Below, in pieces: positions 24,599-31,800 of a stretch of DNA of 34,949 nucleotides. The number at the start of each line of letters is the position of its first letter. Within the stretch, counting starts at the first letter, position 1. This stretch comes from Candidatus Saccharibacteria bacterium UBA3218. Its GTDB lineage: Bacteria > Patescibacteriota > Saccharimonadia > Saccharimonadales > Saccharimonadaceae. A model generated the notes under the pieces. It had not been told where the DNA came from, ran no database searches, and saw nothing but the letters and a program-made list of their open reading frames with translations. The position numbers and the translations under genes are program-made. The stretch covers positions 1 to 34,949 of the forward strand of contig DEWE01000004.1 in the NCBI GenBank assembly GCA_002363125.1, given 5' to 3'.

Positions 24599-24805
24599 AT
24601 GATAAAGATTTATACAACGCCAACTTGTATATATTGCCACGCTTTGATGGATTGGTTGGACGATTTGGGTGTGGAATATGAAGAATTGGATGCGACAAAA
24701 TATGACAATATCGCTACTGTGCCAGTAACAGAGATTGGCGACGAAAGAATTGTTGGTTTCGATCGCCCAGCGATAAAAAAAGCCTTGAAAAAGATAGTTA
24801 AATAA
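24599..24805 (+). CDS. Glutaredoxin/NrdH-like thiol redox protein
   Basis: This is a 68-residue thioredoxin-fold protein. The strand IKIYTTPTC leads into the redox motif CIYC (10-13). The cis-proline motif TVPVTEIGD (39-47) and the C-terminal GFDRPAIKKALK helix match glutaredoxin-like/NrdH proteins. It would reduce disulfides in the cytoplasm, for example in ribonucleotide reductase, but no partner gene is in the window. Length is near the minimum for the family. It is predicted to be leaderless. Confidence 0.9.
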   Translation: MIKIYTTPTCIYCHALMDWLDDLGVEYEELDATKYDNIATVPVTEIGDERIVGFDRPAIKKALKKIVK

Positions 24806-24827
24806 TTTTTATTACATTAAACCAAAG

Positions 24828-24856
24828 TTGCGCTTTGTATTTTTTTATGATAAAAT
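24828..24856 (+). promoter_or_regulatory. Promoter of rpmF-nusB-nudix-rnc
   Basis: TTGCGC (24828-24833), a 17-bp spacer ending in TATGA, and TAAAAT (24851-24856). The leader of about 26 nt includes the Shine-Dalgarno AAGGAG before the rpmF ATG. Confidence 0.68.
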
Positions 24857-24888
24857 GAGTAAAATTATCTATTAAACTAAGGAGCAAA

Positions 24889-25059
24889 ATGCCTGAACCT
24901 AAAAAACAGAGTAGTCCACGTAAAACCGGGCTTCGTAGAAGTCATCTTAGGCTTGCATTGGCTAGGAGAGTAAACAAAATTTCTCCAGTTAAAGCTTTTG
25001 AAACTAAGAAAAAGACTCCAAATCTTAAAGTTAAAACTAATAAAAAAAGCGTTAAATAA
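24889..25059 (+). CDS. rpmF: Ribosomal protein bL32, cysteine-free form
   Basis: This is a 56-residue very basic protein. The pattern PEPKKQSS at the N-terminus, then a basic gap and RRSHLRLAL, matches the first part of bL32 (usual PVPKRKTS ... RRAHW). The C-terminal zinc ribbon is absent: there are no cysteines and the tail is Lys/Asn-rich (ending KKSVK). Zinc-free L32 forms are known, but the rest of the match is short, so the call is probable. AAGGAG lies 4-5 bases before the ATG. It leads a tight cluster with nusB, a Nudix gene and rnc. Confidence 0.8.
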   Translation: MPEPKKQSSPRKTGLRRSHLRLALARRVNKISPVKAFETKKKTPNLKVKTNKKSVK

Positions 25060-25076
25060 AGAGAAATTTAAAATAT

Positions 25077-25595
25077 ATGGCAAGTAATCGACATTTAGGT
25101 AGAGTTATTGTTCTACAAAGTCTATATGAATATGAGCTTAGAACCCTCGCAGGTGACCCAGAAGTCGATTTGGATATTGTTGTTGCAAAGAATATTGAGC
25201 CATACGAAAAAGCGCTCGGCGATACGGAATTTGTCTATAATCTAGCCCACAAGGTGGTGGAGAATTTTGAGATGTTAGACAAAGCTCTACAGCCAATGGC
25301 GCCAGAATGGCCAATTAGTTCGATTGCGGCGATAGATCGTAATATCCTTAGGATGGGGCTATACGAGCTTTCGGAGTGCAGAGATACAATTCCTCCGAAA
25401 GTAGCTATTAATGAAGCTGTCGAGCTCGCAAAAGCGTTTGGAAGTGAGAACTCATCGAAATTTATCAATGGAGTACTCGGTACGGCGTATAAAGAGCTCG
25501 GGATTGTTGAAGAAAAAGATGGATCAAATGTTAAGGCGACCTCTGGAGCCAACGGCAAAAAGAGCGCTAAAAGTACCGGAAGCGATACCGACTGA
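25077..25595 (+). CDS. nusB: Transcription antitermination factor NusB
   Basis: This 172-residue helical protein binds boxA RNA with NusE (S10) in rRNA antitermination. It begins SNRHLGRVIVLQSLYEYEL, the family's N-terminal helix, and contains ISSIAAIDRNILRMGLYEL and PPKVAINEAVELAKAFGSENSSKFINGVLG, the diagnostic C-terminal helices. The NusB fold ends near residue 145. A 25-residue Ser/Gly/Lys tail follows and is encoded where the downstream Nudix gene overlaps in another frame. It starts 17 bases after rpmF. The stop is TGA. Confidence 0.95.
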   Translation: MASNRHLGRVIVLQSLYEYELRTLAGDPEVDLDIVVAKNIEPYEKALGDTEFVYNLAHKVVENFEMLDKALQPMAPEWPISSIAAIDRNILRMGLYELSECRDTIPPKVAINEAVELAKAFGSENSSKFINGVLGTAYKELGIVEEKDGSNVKATSGANGKKSAKSTGSDTD

Positions 25596-26097
25596 GAAGG
25601 TTAAAGAATCTACTCTTTCGAAGATTAAATCTGCGGTATTTCGTAAGAAGACGGCAATACAAGAGATTGTGCGTGAGCCAACTTCAGGTGGGATTATTTT
25701 TAGATTTACTAAAGACAAAAAAGATATTGAGATTCTTTTGATTCAGGATTCAAAAGAGCGTTGGACAATACCAAAGGGACATATCGAACCAGGTGAAACA
25801 GCCAAAGTAACTGCTAGGCGAGAGATAGAAGAAGAGACTGGGTTAAAAAACGTTTCGATTTTGTCTTGGCTTGGCAAAATTCATTTCAAATATCGTAGAT
25901 TGGATAAGTTGGTGTTGATGACGACACAAATTTATCTAGTGCAGGCTTTGGATGATCGCGAGATGCCAACTCCAGAAAAATGGATGAAGGGTATCAAGTG
26001 GTTTTCGTTTACGGATGCTTTAGAGGCGATAGAATACGAAGATATAGAAAAATTAATGTTGATCGCAAAGAAAAAAATAAGATCAGGAGATTTTTAA
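25519..26097 (+). CDS. Nudix hydrolase
   Basis: The Nudix box is complete: GHIEPGETAKVTARREIEEE plus TGL fits GX5EX7REUXEEXGU, with the metal-binding REIEEE run. It hydrolyses a nucleoside diphosphate linked to another group, substrate unknown. The fold begins near TSGGIIF and ends with helical LMLIAKKKIRSG. The start is uncertain. I chose the ATG at 25519 (192 residues). ATG codons at 25411, 25468 and 25528 are in frame, and all lie inside nusB. Any of these choices overlaps the nusB end. The stop overlaps the rnc start by one base. Confidence 0.87.
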   Translation: MDQMLRRPLEPTAKRALKVPEAIPTEKVKESTLSKIKSAVFRKKTAIQEIVREPTSGGIIFRFTKDKKDIEILLIQDSKERWTIPKGHIEPGETAKVTARREIEEETGLKNVSILSWLGKIHFKYRRLDKLVLMTTQIYLVQALDDREMPTPEKWMKGIKWFSFTDALEAIEYEDIEKLMLIAKKKIRSGDF

Positions 26098-26798
26098 TGG
26101 AGACTACAGCTTACCAAGAGTTTGCTAAGGAAAAATTAGGTTTTGAGTTTAATGATATCAATTTGTTAGTAACTGCTCTTACGCACCGAAGTTATGTCAA
26201 TGAACATAAAAAGGTAACTGAACATAATGAAAGATTGGAATTTTTGGGTGATGCAGTGCTAGAGTTGGTATCCTCGGACTTTTTATACCGGAATTATGAT
26301 TATCCAGAAGGCGTGATGACGGCACTTCGGGCGGCTTTGGTGAGAACCGAGTCGATCGGCGATGCTGGTAAGGAATTGGGCTACGAGCCACTGGTTAGAT
26401 TATCTAAGGGGGAGAAGCATGGTTCGGAGCGGGCGCATGATGTGATTTTGGCTGATTGTTTCGAAGCCGTAATTGGTGCGATTTATTTAGATCAAGGTTA
26501 TGAGGCTGCAAAGGATTTTATAAGTAAGCATATCTTAGTTAAGATCGATGCAATTTTGGACGAAGGTTCTTGGCGTGATCCGAAGTCTTATGTTCAAGAG
26601 TTGGCGCAAAAAACTGATGGTATTACTCCCGTATATAGGACTTTAAAGGAGGAGGGGCCAGATCATGATAAGATGTTTACCGTAGGGCTTTATGTGGGGG
26701 ATTCTCTAAAAGGAGTAGGTGCTGGTCATTCTAAGCAAGAAGCGCAAACAGAGGCGGCGCGCGAAGGAGTGAAATACTACAAAAAGCTTCAAAAGTAA
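26097..26798 (+). CDS. rnc: Ribonuclease III
   Basis: This 233-residue double-strand-specific endoribonuclease processes rRNA precursors and structured mRNAs. The catalytic domain has the signature NERLEFLGDAVLEL with the metal-binding Glu and Asp, followed by the second acidic cluster in HDVILADCFEAVIGAIYLD. A double-stranded-RNA-binding domain covers about 157-230, ending EAQTEAAREGVKYYKKL. The ATG at 26097 overlaps the Nudix stop (TAATG) and has AGGAG eight bases upstream. A longer in-frame opening beginning at 25980 lies within the Nudix gene and is not used. Association with nusB and rpmF fits a ribosome-biogenesis operon. Confidence 0.96.
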   Translation: METTAYQEFAKEKLGFEFNDINLLVTALTHRSYVNEHKKVTEHNERLEFLGDAVLELVSSDFLYRNYDYPEGVMTALRAALVRTESIGDAGKELGYEPLVRLSKGEKHGSERAHDVILADCFEAVIGAIYLDQGYEAAKDFISKHILVKIDAILDEGSWRDPKSYVQELAQKTDGITPVYRTLKEEGPDHDKMFTVGLYVGDSLKGVGAGHSKQEAQTEAAREGVKYYKKLQK

Positions 26799-26806
26799 GT
26801 TTTTTA

Positions 26807-26835
26807 TTGACTTTTTTGGTGTTTTGTGATATAAT
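26807..26835 (+). promoter_or_regulatory. Strong promoter of the 215-residue protein gene
   Basis: TTGACT (26807-26812), a 17-bp spacer, and TATAAT (26830-26835), close to consensus. It begins nine bases after the rnc stop. Confidence 0.8.
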
Positions 26836-26842
26836 GATAGTA

Positions 26843-26860
26843 TAGTTTGCTGCCAAACTA
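26843..26860 (+). promoter_or_regulatory. 5'-end hairpin TAGTTTG-CTGC-CAAACTA
   Basis: A perfect 7-bp stem with a four-base loop begins within about one base of the predicted transcription start. It could protect the mRNA 5' end or serve as an operator. The Shine-Dalgarno lies downstream and stays free. Confidence 0.5.
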
Positions 26861-26885
26861 AAATAAATAAAAAGGGGGAATTATA

Positions 26886-27533
26886 ATGGCAGAGCAACTT
26901 AAAAAGATTCTCAATGAACTGTTTGAGAACAAGAAAAAAATGAAAGATGGAAAAGTAACCACTGAGGATTCCGCATTAAAAAAGTATGCGAAAGTACGGT
27001 TTACTTATTACGAGGTGAGCCTTTATATGAAGTACGGCTTGCCTATTAATGAGGTAAATGGTGGTGCAATGACATATTTTTCAAAACGTTTCCTTGATGG
27101 CGAGAGCGCTTATTATGCGCGTGATTTTGACTTTAAGGAAGGTTATAAGCGCTTAGCTTATGCCGTTGAGGCTTGCCAGAAGAGGTGTACCAATCTTATA
27201 GTTGAACTAAATAAGATCTTTTCTACTATGGGCTTGGATGAGGTTCATAAAATTCAAGAATTTCTTGATATTTTGACCTATAAGCCTATAATGAGAAAAG
27301 GTCACGATGGGAATTTTATAATGGAAAAACCGTATAATTTCCCAGTTGTATACTATTGGGCAAATCGTGATAACCTGAAAGCATACGGCAAAGAGATTAG
27401 GTATCTGTTAGAGAATGATAAGATGATGTCCATGCAGGACATTCACAAAAACATTCTCGACAATCGCACCGTCAAGGCTGCCAAATCTAGAATTGCGGCA
27501 CGGAGGAAGAATGCCACCGACTTAAGTTCTTAA
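26886..27533 (+). CDS. Basic soluble protein, unknown function
   Basis: This 215-residue protein is rich in Lys, Tyr and Met with no signal peptide or membrane helix. The first 40 residues are a charged helix. The middle (about 40-90) has aromatic motifs such as VRFTYYEVSLYMKYG and FSKRFLDGESAYYARDF. A helical region then includes one Cys pair (ACQKRC, near 95-100). The C-terminal 30 residues are strongly basic (KAAKSRIAARRKN) and could bind nucleic acid. I do not recognise the family. It stands alone between its own strong promoter with a 5' hairpin and a good terminator, and has AAGGGGGAA before the ATG, so high expression is likely. Confidence 0.78.
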   Translation: MAEQLKKILNELFENKKKMKDGKVTTEDSALKKYAKVRFTYYEVSLYMKYGLPINEVNGGAMTYFSKRFLDGESAYYARDFDFKEGYKRLAYAVEACQKRCTNLIVELNKIFSTMGLDEVHKIQEFLDILTYKPIMRKGHDGNFIMEKPYNFPVVYYWANRDNLKAYGKEIRYLLENDKMMSMQDIHKNILDNRTVKAAKSRIAARRKNATDLSS

Positions 27534-27549
27534 CTATCTTCTCTGGATT

Positions 27550-27583
27550 GGGCCTACGTTTTTCGTAGGTCCTTTTCTTTTTT
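27550..27583 (+). terminator. Terminator after the 215-residue protein gene
   Basis: GGGCCTACG (27550-27558) pairs with CGTAGGTCC (27564-27572), with one G-U pair, around TTTTT. An 11-base T-rich run follows. Confidence 0.9.
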
Positions 27584-27591
27584 CATAAAAT

Positions 27592-27601
27592 GTGCTAAAA
27601 T
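27592..27601 (+). promoter_or_regulatory. Extended -10 of rpsP
   Basis: TGTGCTAAAAT with the hexamer at 27596-27601. The leader of about 24 nt has AAAGGAG before the ATG. No clear -35. Confidence 0.5.
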
Positions 27602-27631
27602 AACTAGGTTATTTAATTTTAAAGGAGAAAA

Positions 27632-28024
27632 ATGCTAGCGATTCGCATGCAACGTAATGGCCGGTCACATTATCCAACGTACCGGATAGTCGTCCAAGAA
27701 TCCCAGCGCCACCCATTGTCTGGGCGCGTAGTGGCTGAGGTCGGCAATTATAACCCTGCTACTAAGGCTTTGACCCTAGATAAAGAAGCGGTGGAAAAAT
27801 ATTTGAAAAATGGTGCGCAACCATCTTCGCGCGTGGCGTTTATCCTCAAGAAAAATGGGGTAAAGTTGCCAAAATGGTATAAAGAGCCAACGGTTAAAAA
27901 GGCCGTAGCAAAGCACGCAGATAAATTGCGTAAGAATCAACCAAAAGAGGAGCCAGCTCCAGCTGAAGAACCAGCTGTTGAAGAAACTCCAGTGGAAGAA
28001 ACTCCAGTAGAAACTCAAGAGTAG
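27632..28024 (+). CDS. rpsP: Ribosomal protein bS16
   Basis: This small-subunit protein begins MLAIRMQRNGRSHYPTYRIVV, a clear bS16 signature, continues with GNYNPATKALTLDKEAVEKYLKNGAQPS and VKLPKWYKEP, and is 130 residues long. The bS16 core ends near residue 90. The rest is a low-complexity Glu/Pro tail with repeated EETPVE units, longer than in most bacteria. It is separated from khpA by a terminator and a new promoter, although rpsP and the KH-domain gene are neighbours in many bacteria. Confidence 0.96.
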   Translation: MLAIRMQRNGRSHYPTYRIVVQESQRHPLSGRVVAEVGNYNPATKALTLDKEAVEKYLKNGAQPSSRVAFILKKNGVKLPKWYKEPTVKKAVAKHADKLRKNQPKEEPAPAEEPAVEETPVEETPVETQE

Positions 28025-28032
28025 TTTTTACG

Positions 28033-28061
28033 AAAAATAGCCCTTTGCGGGGCTATTTTTT
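28033..28061 (+). terminator. Terminator after rpsP
   Basis: AAAAATAGCCC (28033-28043) pairs perfectly with GGGCTATTTTT (28050-28060) around TTTGCG. The T-run is the start of the khpA promoter. Confidence 0.9.
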
Positions 28062-28071
28062 ATGCTATAAT
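28061..28071 (+). promoter_or_regulatory. Extended -10 of khpA
   Basis: TATGCTATAAT immediately follows the rpsP terminator. The leader of about 22 nt has GGAG before the ATG at 28100. Confidence 0.6.
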
Positions 28072-28099
28072 AAATAAAAATAACTAATTTGGAGAAAAT

Positions 28100-28510
28100 A
28101 TGGCTACTATCGACCAACAATTTGTAGAATATATCGTAAAAACTCTAGTGAATAACCCAGATAAGGTTGCTGTTGAGCGCAAGATTGATGAAAAAGGCGT
28201 GCTTTTGTCTTTAACTGTTGATCCAGAAGATGTAGGACGCGTGATTGGTAAGCGTGGTGTAACGGCGCAGGCAATTCGTGTACTTCTTCGTGCACTTGGT
28301 ACTAAGCAAGATGCTCGTTATAATTTGAAGATTGTAAATACTGATGAAGAAGGTGCTCCAAGGGCGGAGAAGAAAGAGGTAGTGGAAGATGCTACTGAGG
28401 AAGTAGAAGTAGAAGAACCAGAAGAATCGGAAGGGGAAGAAGAGGTTTCCTCTGAACTAGCTGAAAAGACTCGTGCCGAGCTTGCCGATTTGGATGATCT
28501 CGATATATAG
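28100..28510 (+). CDS. khpA: KhpA-like KH-domain RNA-binding protein
   Basis: This 136-residue protein has one type II KH domain in residues 1-80, with the RNA-binding loop GRVIGKRGVTAQAIRVLLRA (45-64). KhpA proteins bind many transcripts, usually as partners of KhpB, and affect cell size and division (family knowledge). The last 55 residues form a very acidic Glu-rich tail, unlike the compact KhpA of Firmicutes (about 80 residues). Its position just after rpsP is the conserved context for this gene. It ends 10 bases before a terminator. Confidence 0.92.
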   Translation: MATIDQQFVEYIVKTLVNNPDKVAVERKIDEKGVLLSLTVDPEDVGRVIGKRGVTAQAIRVLLRALGTKQDARYNLKIVNTDEEGAPRAEKKEVVEDATEEVEVEEPEESEGEEEVSSELAEKTRAELADLDDLDI

Positions 28511-28519
28511 TCTATAAAG

Positions 28520-28545
28520 AGTAGCCCCGAAAGGGGCTATTTTTT
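28520..28545 (+). terminator. Terminator after khpA
   Basis: AGTAGCCCC (28520-28528) pairs with GGGGCTATT (28533-28541), with one G-U pair, around a GAAA tetraloop. A T-run follows. Confidence 0.92.
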
Positions 28546-28557
28546 ATGAAAAAAGTC

Positions 28558-28585
28558 TTGCAATTTTGAATTTGTCGTGTATAAT
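28558..28585 (+). promoter_or_regulatory. Promoter upstream of a candidate small RNA
   Basis: TTGCAA (28558-28563), a 16-bp spacer, and TATAAT (28580-28585) lie between the khpA terminator and another terminator, with no reading frame after them. Confidence 0.6.
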
Positions 28586-28591
28586 TAAACA

Positions 28592-28682
28592 TAAGCTAAC
28601 TAACTGCGAGTCGGCTTGAAACACAATAGGGAGAGTTGAGAGTTTTATATTTGTCTAAAAAGTGCCTGTTTAGGCATTTTTT
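28592..28682 (+). ncRNA. Candidate small RNA or rpoB attenuator leader
   Basis: A promoter at 28558-28585 and a terminator at 28657-28682 frame about 91 bases with no credible open reading frame. Near the 5' end AAGC (28593-28596) could pair with GCTT (28614-28617), enclosing an ACT-GCG-AGT hairpin. A purine-rich single-stranded stretch (28626-28642, including AGGGAGAG) follows. It does not match any RNA family I recognise (not tmRNA, 6S, RNase P or SRP). It could be a free small RNA, or the start of the rpoBC transcript with the hairpin acting as an attenuator. Confidence 0.45.
28657..28682 (+). terminator. Terminator or attenuator upstream of rpoB
   Basis: An 11-bp stem, positions 28657-28667 with 28672-28682 and core TGCCT-GTTT-AGGCA, contains one G-U pair and ends in six T. 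Confidence 0.8.
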
Positions 28683-28720
28683 GGTGTTGAATTTTTTTAA
28701 GAAGTATGATAGATTAGTTA

Positions 28721-28835
28721 TTAAGAAGTAGTGTGCCTAGTTTTTCTTATACCCCTAGTAATTGGCAACTATGAAGGGGAAAACTGGCAGTAATCTTCGG
28801 CGCTGAGATAATTTGGGAGACGTTTATGGGGGTAT
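28721..28835 (+). promoter_or_regulatory. Structured leader region of rpoB
   Basis: This is the rest of the 381-base stretch without a gene. A hairpin can form between TTAAGAA (28721-28727) and TTCTTA (28744-28749). A 9-bp helix, with one G-U pair, joins ATACCCCTA (28749-28757) with TGGGGGTAT (28827-28835) and closes a domain of about 70 bases. Smaller pairings inside are possible. The weak pair TTGAAT (28686-28691) and TAGATT (28709-28714) could be a second promoter 17 bp apart. The rpoB ribosome-binding site lies outside the domain. It could be an autoregulatory leader. I recognise no riboswitch. Confidence 0.4.
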
Positions 28836-28891
28836 TTGTGCTCTTTGGTTATCAAAAAAGATACTAATAACACTAATAAAAAAGAGGTAGA

Positions 28892-31800
28892 ATGGCTACA
28901 AAACCGAAGGCAGGTGAAAGAGTATTTTTCACTGAAGGTGACCAAGCTCTTCCTATCCCGGATCTTACTGCTCATCAAAAAGATTCGTGGGAAGACTTTG
29001 TCAAAAACGGCTTACGGGAGGTTTTTGCTGAGCTTAATCCAATCGATGATTATACCGGCCAAAAACTTTCGCTCCGTTTTAAAGATTATTATTTTAAAGA
29101 TCCAAAGGAGACTGAAGAGGAAGCAAAATACAATCTTGCTACTTATGAAGCGCCTTTACATGTGTTGGTGGAGCTAGAAAATAAAGCTACTGGTCAGAAA
29201 AAAGAACAAGATATCTATTTTGGCGATTATCCTTGGATGACAGAGCGTGCAACATTTATCATTAATGGTACAGAGCGTGTAATTGTTTCTCAGCTTATTC
29301 GTTCGGCTGGTGTGTTCTTTAGTGCCGAGATGATAGGTCTAAAAAATTACTACGGTGCAAAGGTAATCCCTGGTCGTGGTGCATGGCTTGAGTTTGAAAC
29401 AGCGGCAAATGGTGCGATCTACGTTAAAATCGATCGTCGTCGCAAGATTCCAGTGACTACGTTCCTGAGAGCTCTTGGCATGACGAAATCTGATATTAAG
29501 AAGAAGTTTGAAAAAGTTGATAATGGCGAAAAAAGCTATATTGATGCAACTCTCGATAAAGATACGACTTCTAGCCAAGGAGAGGCTCTTCTTGAGGTTT
29601 ATCGTCGTCTCAGACCAGGCGATCTCGCTACAGTAGAAAATGCGAAATCGATGATTGAGAGGACTTTCTTTGATCCTAAGCGTTATGATTACTCAGAAGT
29701 TGGTAGATTTAAGATTAATCGTAGACTCAAAAAAGATACGCCAAATGATGTCAATCATCGTACATTGCAAATGGATGATGTAGTTGATATTGTTTCTGAG
29801 ATTATTCGCCTAAATAACACTCAAGAACCAGCAGACGATATTGATTCGCTTTCGAATCGTCGTGTGAAATTAGTTGGTGAGTTGGTACAAAGACAATTCC
29901 GTTTAGGTATGCTTCGTTTGCAGCGCAATATTCTAGATAGAATGTCGATGGCGAACCTAGAGGAAGTTACTCCTTCCCAACTCTTAAATTCACGTCCAGT
30001 AGTAGCTGCTGTGAAAGAATTCTTTGCCACTTCACAACTCTCTCAGCTAATGGATGAGGTAAACCCATTCTCTGAGCTCGCACATAAGCGCCGTTTGAGC
30101 TCGATGGGTCCTGGTGGCTTAACGCGTGAACGTGCTGGTTTTGATGTGCGTGACGCTCATCCAACACACTACGGTCGTATTTGTACGGTAGAAACACCGG
30201 AAGGTGGTAACGTTGGTTTAGTGTTGAACTTCGCTACGTATGCCAGAATCAATAAATATGGTTTTATTGAAGCGCCATATCGTGTAGTAAAAAATGGTAA
30301 AGTAACAGACGAAGTCGTCTATATGGATGCTGATACCGAAGAAGATATGATAATCGCTGATGCTTCGGTAAAGCTAGATAAAGATGGTAAATTTGTTGAA
30401 GATTGGGTATCGGCTCGTGTGCACGGTGCTCCTTCTCAGGTAGAGTCAAAAAATGTCACACATATCGATGCGGCTCATAAGGAAATTCTTGGTGTATCAG
30501 CTGGTTTGATTCCATTTGTGGAGAAAAATCGTGTTGACCGTTCCCTCATGGCCTGCGCAATGCAGAAACAAGCAGTGCCTTTGCTAAAACAGGACAACCC
30601 AGTGGTTGGTACTGGTATTGAGCGTGAGGTAGCCTTAAATACTCCACAGTTAGTAGTAGCTACTGGCAGTGGTGTGGTAAAGAAGGCTGATGGTGAATCT
30701 ATAATAGTGACTTACGATAAGGGTGGTGACAGAGAATATAAGTTGCATCACTTTGAAAAAACTAACGATGATCGTTGTTACAACCAGCATTGTGTGGTTG
30801 CAAGAGGTCAAAAAGTCAAGAAAGGCGACACTTTGATAGAAGGTGCTTCTATTAATGATGGAGAGTTGGCTCTTGGACGTGATCTTTTGGTAGCATTTAT
30901 GCCATGGCGTGGTTACAACATGGATGACGCGATTGTGATTTCAAATCGTTTAGTAGAGGACGACACTTTGACGTCTATCAATATTAAAGATTTTGATGTG
31001 GAAGTGCGCGAAACTAAGCTTGGTCCAGAACAAGTAACGCGTGATATACCAAATGTTTCTGAGCATTCTTTGAGGCATCTTGGTGAGGATGGTATTGTAA
31101 CTATAGGTTCTGAAGTTAAGAATGGCGATATATTGGTAGGTAAGATTACGCCAAAAGGTGAACAAGAATTATCATCGGAAGAGCGTTTGCTTCGTGCAAT
31201 CTTTGGTGAAAAAGCCAAAGATGTACGCGATACGTCAGTACGCATGAATGGCTCGTCCACTGGTAAAGTAGTTGATGTTCGTGTTTATACTCGTGAACAA
31301 GGTCATGAACTTAAGGCCGGTGTGATTATGCAAATCAAGATCTTCGTAGCAGAAATGCGAAAGATTGGTGTAGGTGATAAGTTGGCTGGTCGTCACGGTA
31401 ACAAGGGCGTCGTATCTAGAGTATTGCCGGTAGAAGATATGCCATTCATGGCAGATGGTACCCCAATCGATATCGTGTTATCACCAATGGGTGTGCCTTC
31501 ACGTATGAATTTGGGGCAGCTCTTCGAAACACATCTTGGTATGGCAGCAAGAGCTTTAGGCTATAAGGTCGCTACTCCATCGTTTAATGGTGTGCCAGAT
31601 GAAATAATCTCTGATGAATTAGAGAAGGCTGGTTATGCTCGCGATGGACGCGTACAGCTTTATGATGGTCTAACTGGTGAGCCGTTTAATGAAAGAACTT
31701 CTGTTGGTGTGATGCATATGCTAAAGCTTCACCATATGGTGGAAGATAAAATTCACGCTCGTTCAACTGGTCCATACACAATGGTGACTCAGCAACCGCT

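Noticed and set aside
28800..28830. CTGAGA motif resembling part of a TPP riboswitch
   Set aside because: The remaining conserved TPP elements and arms are missing, and the downstream gene is rpoB rather than thiamine metabolism.
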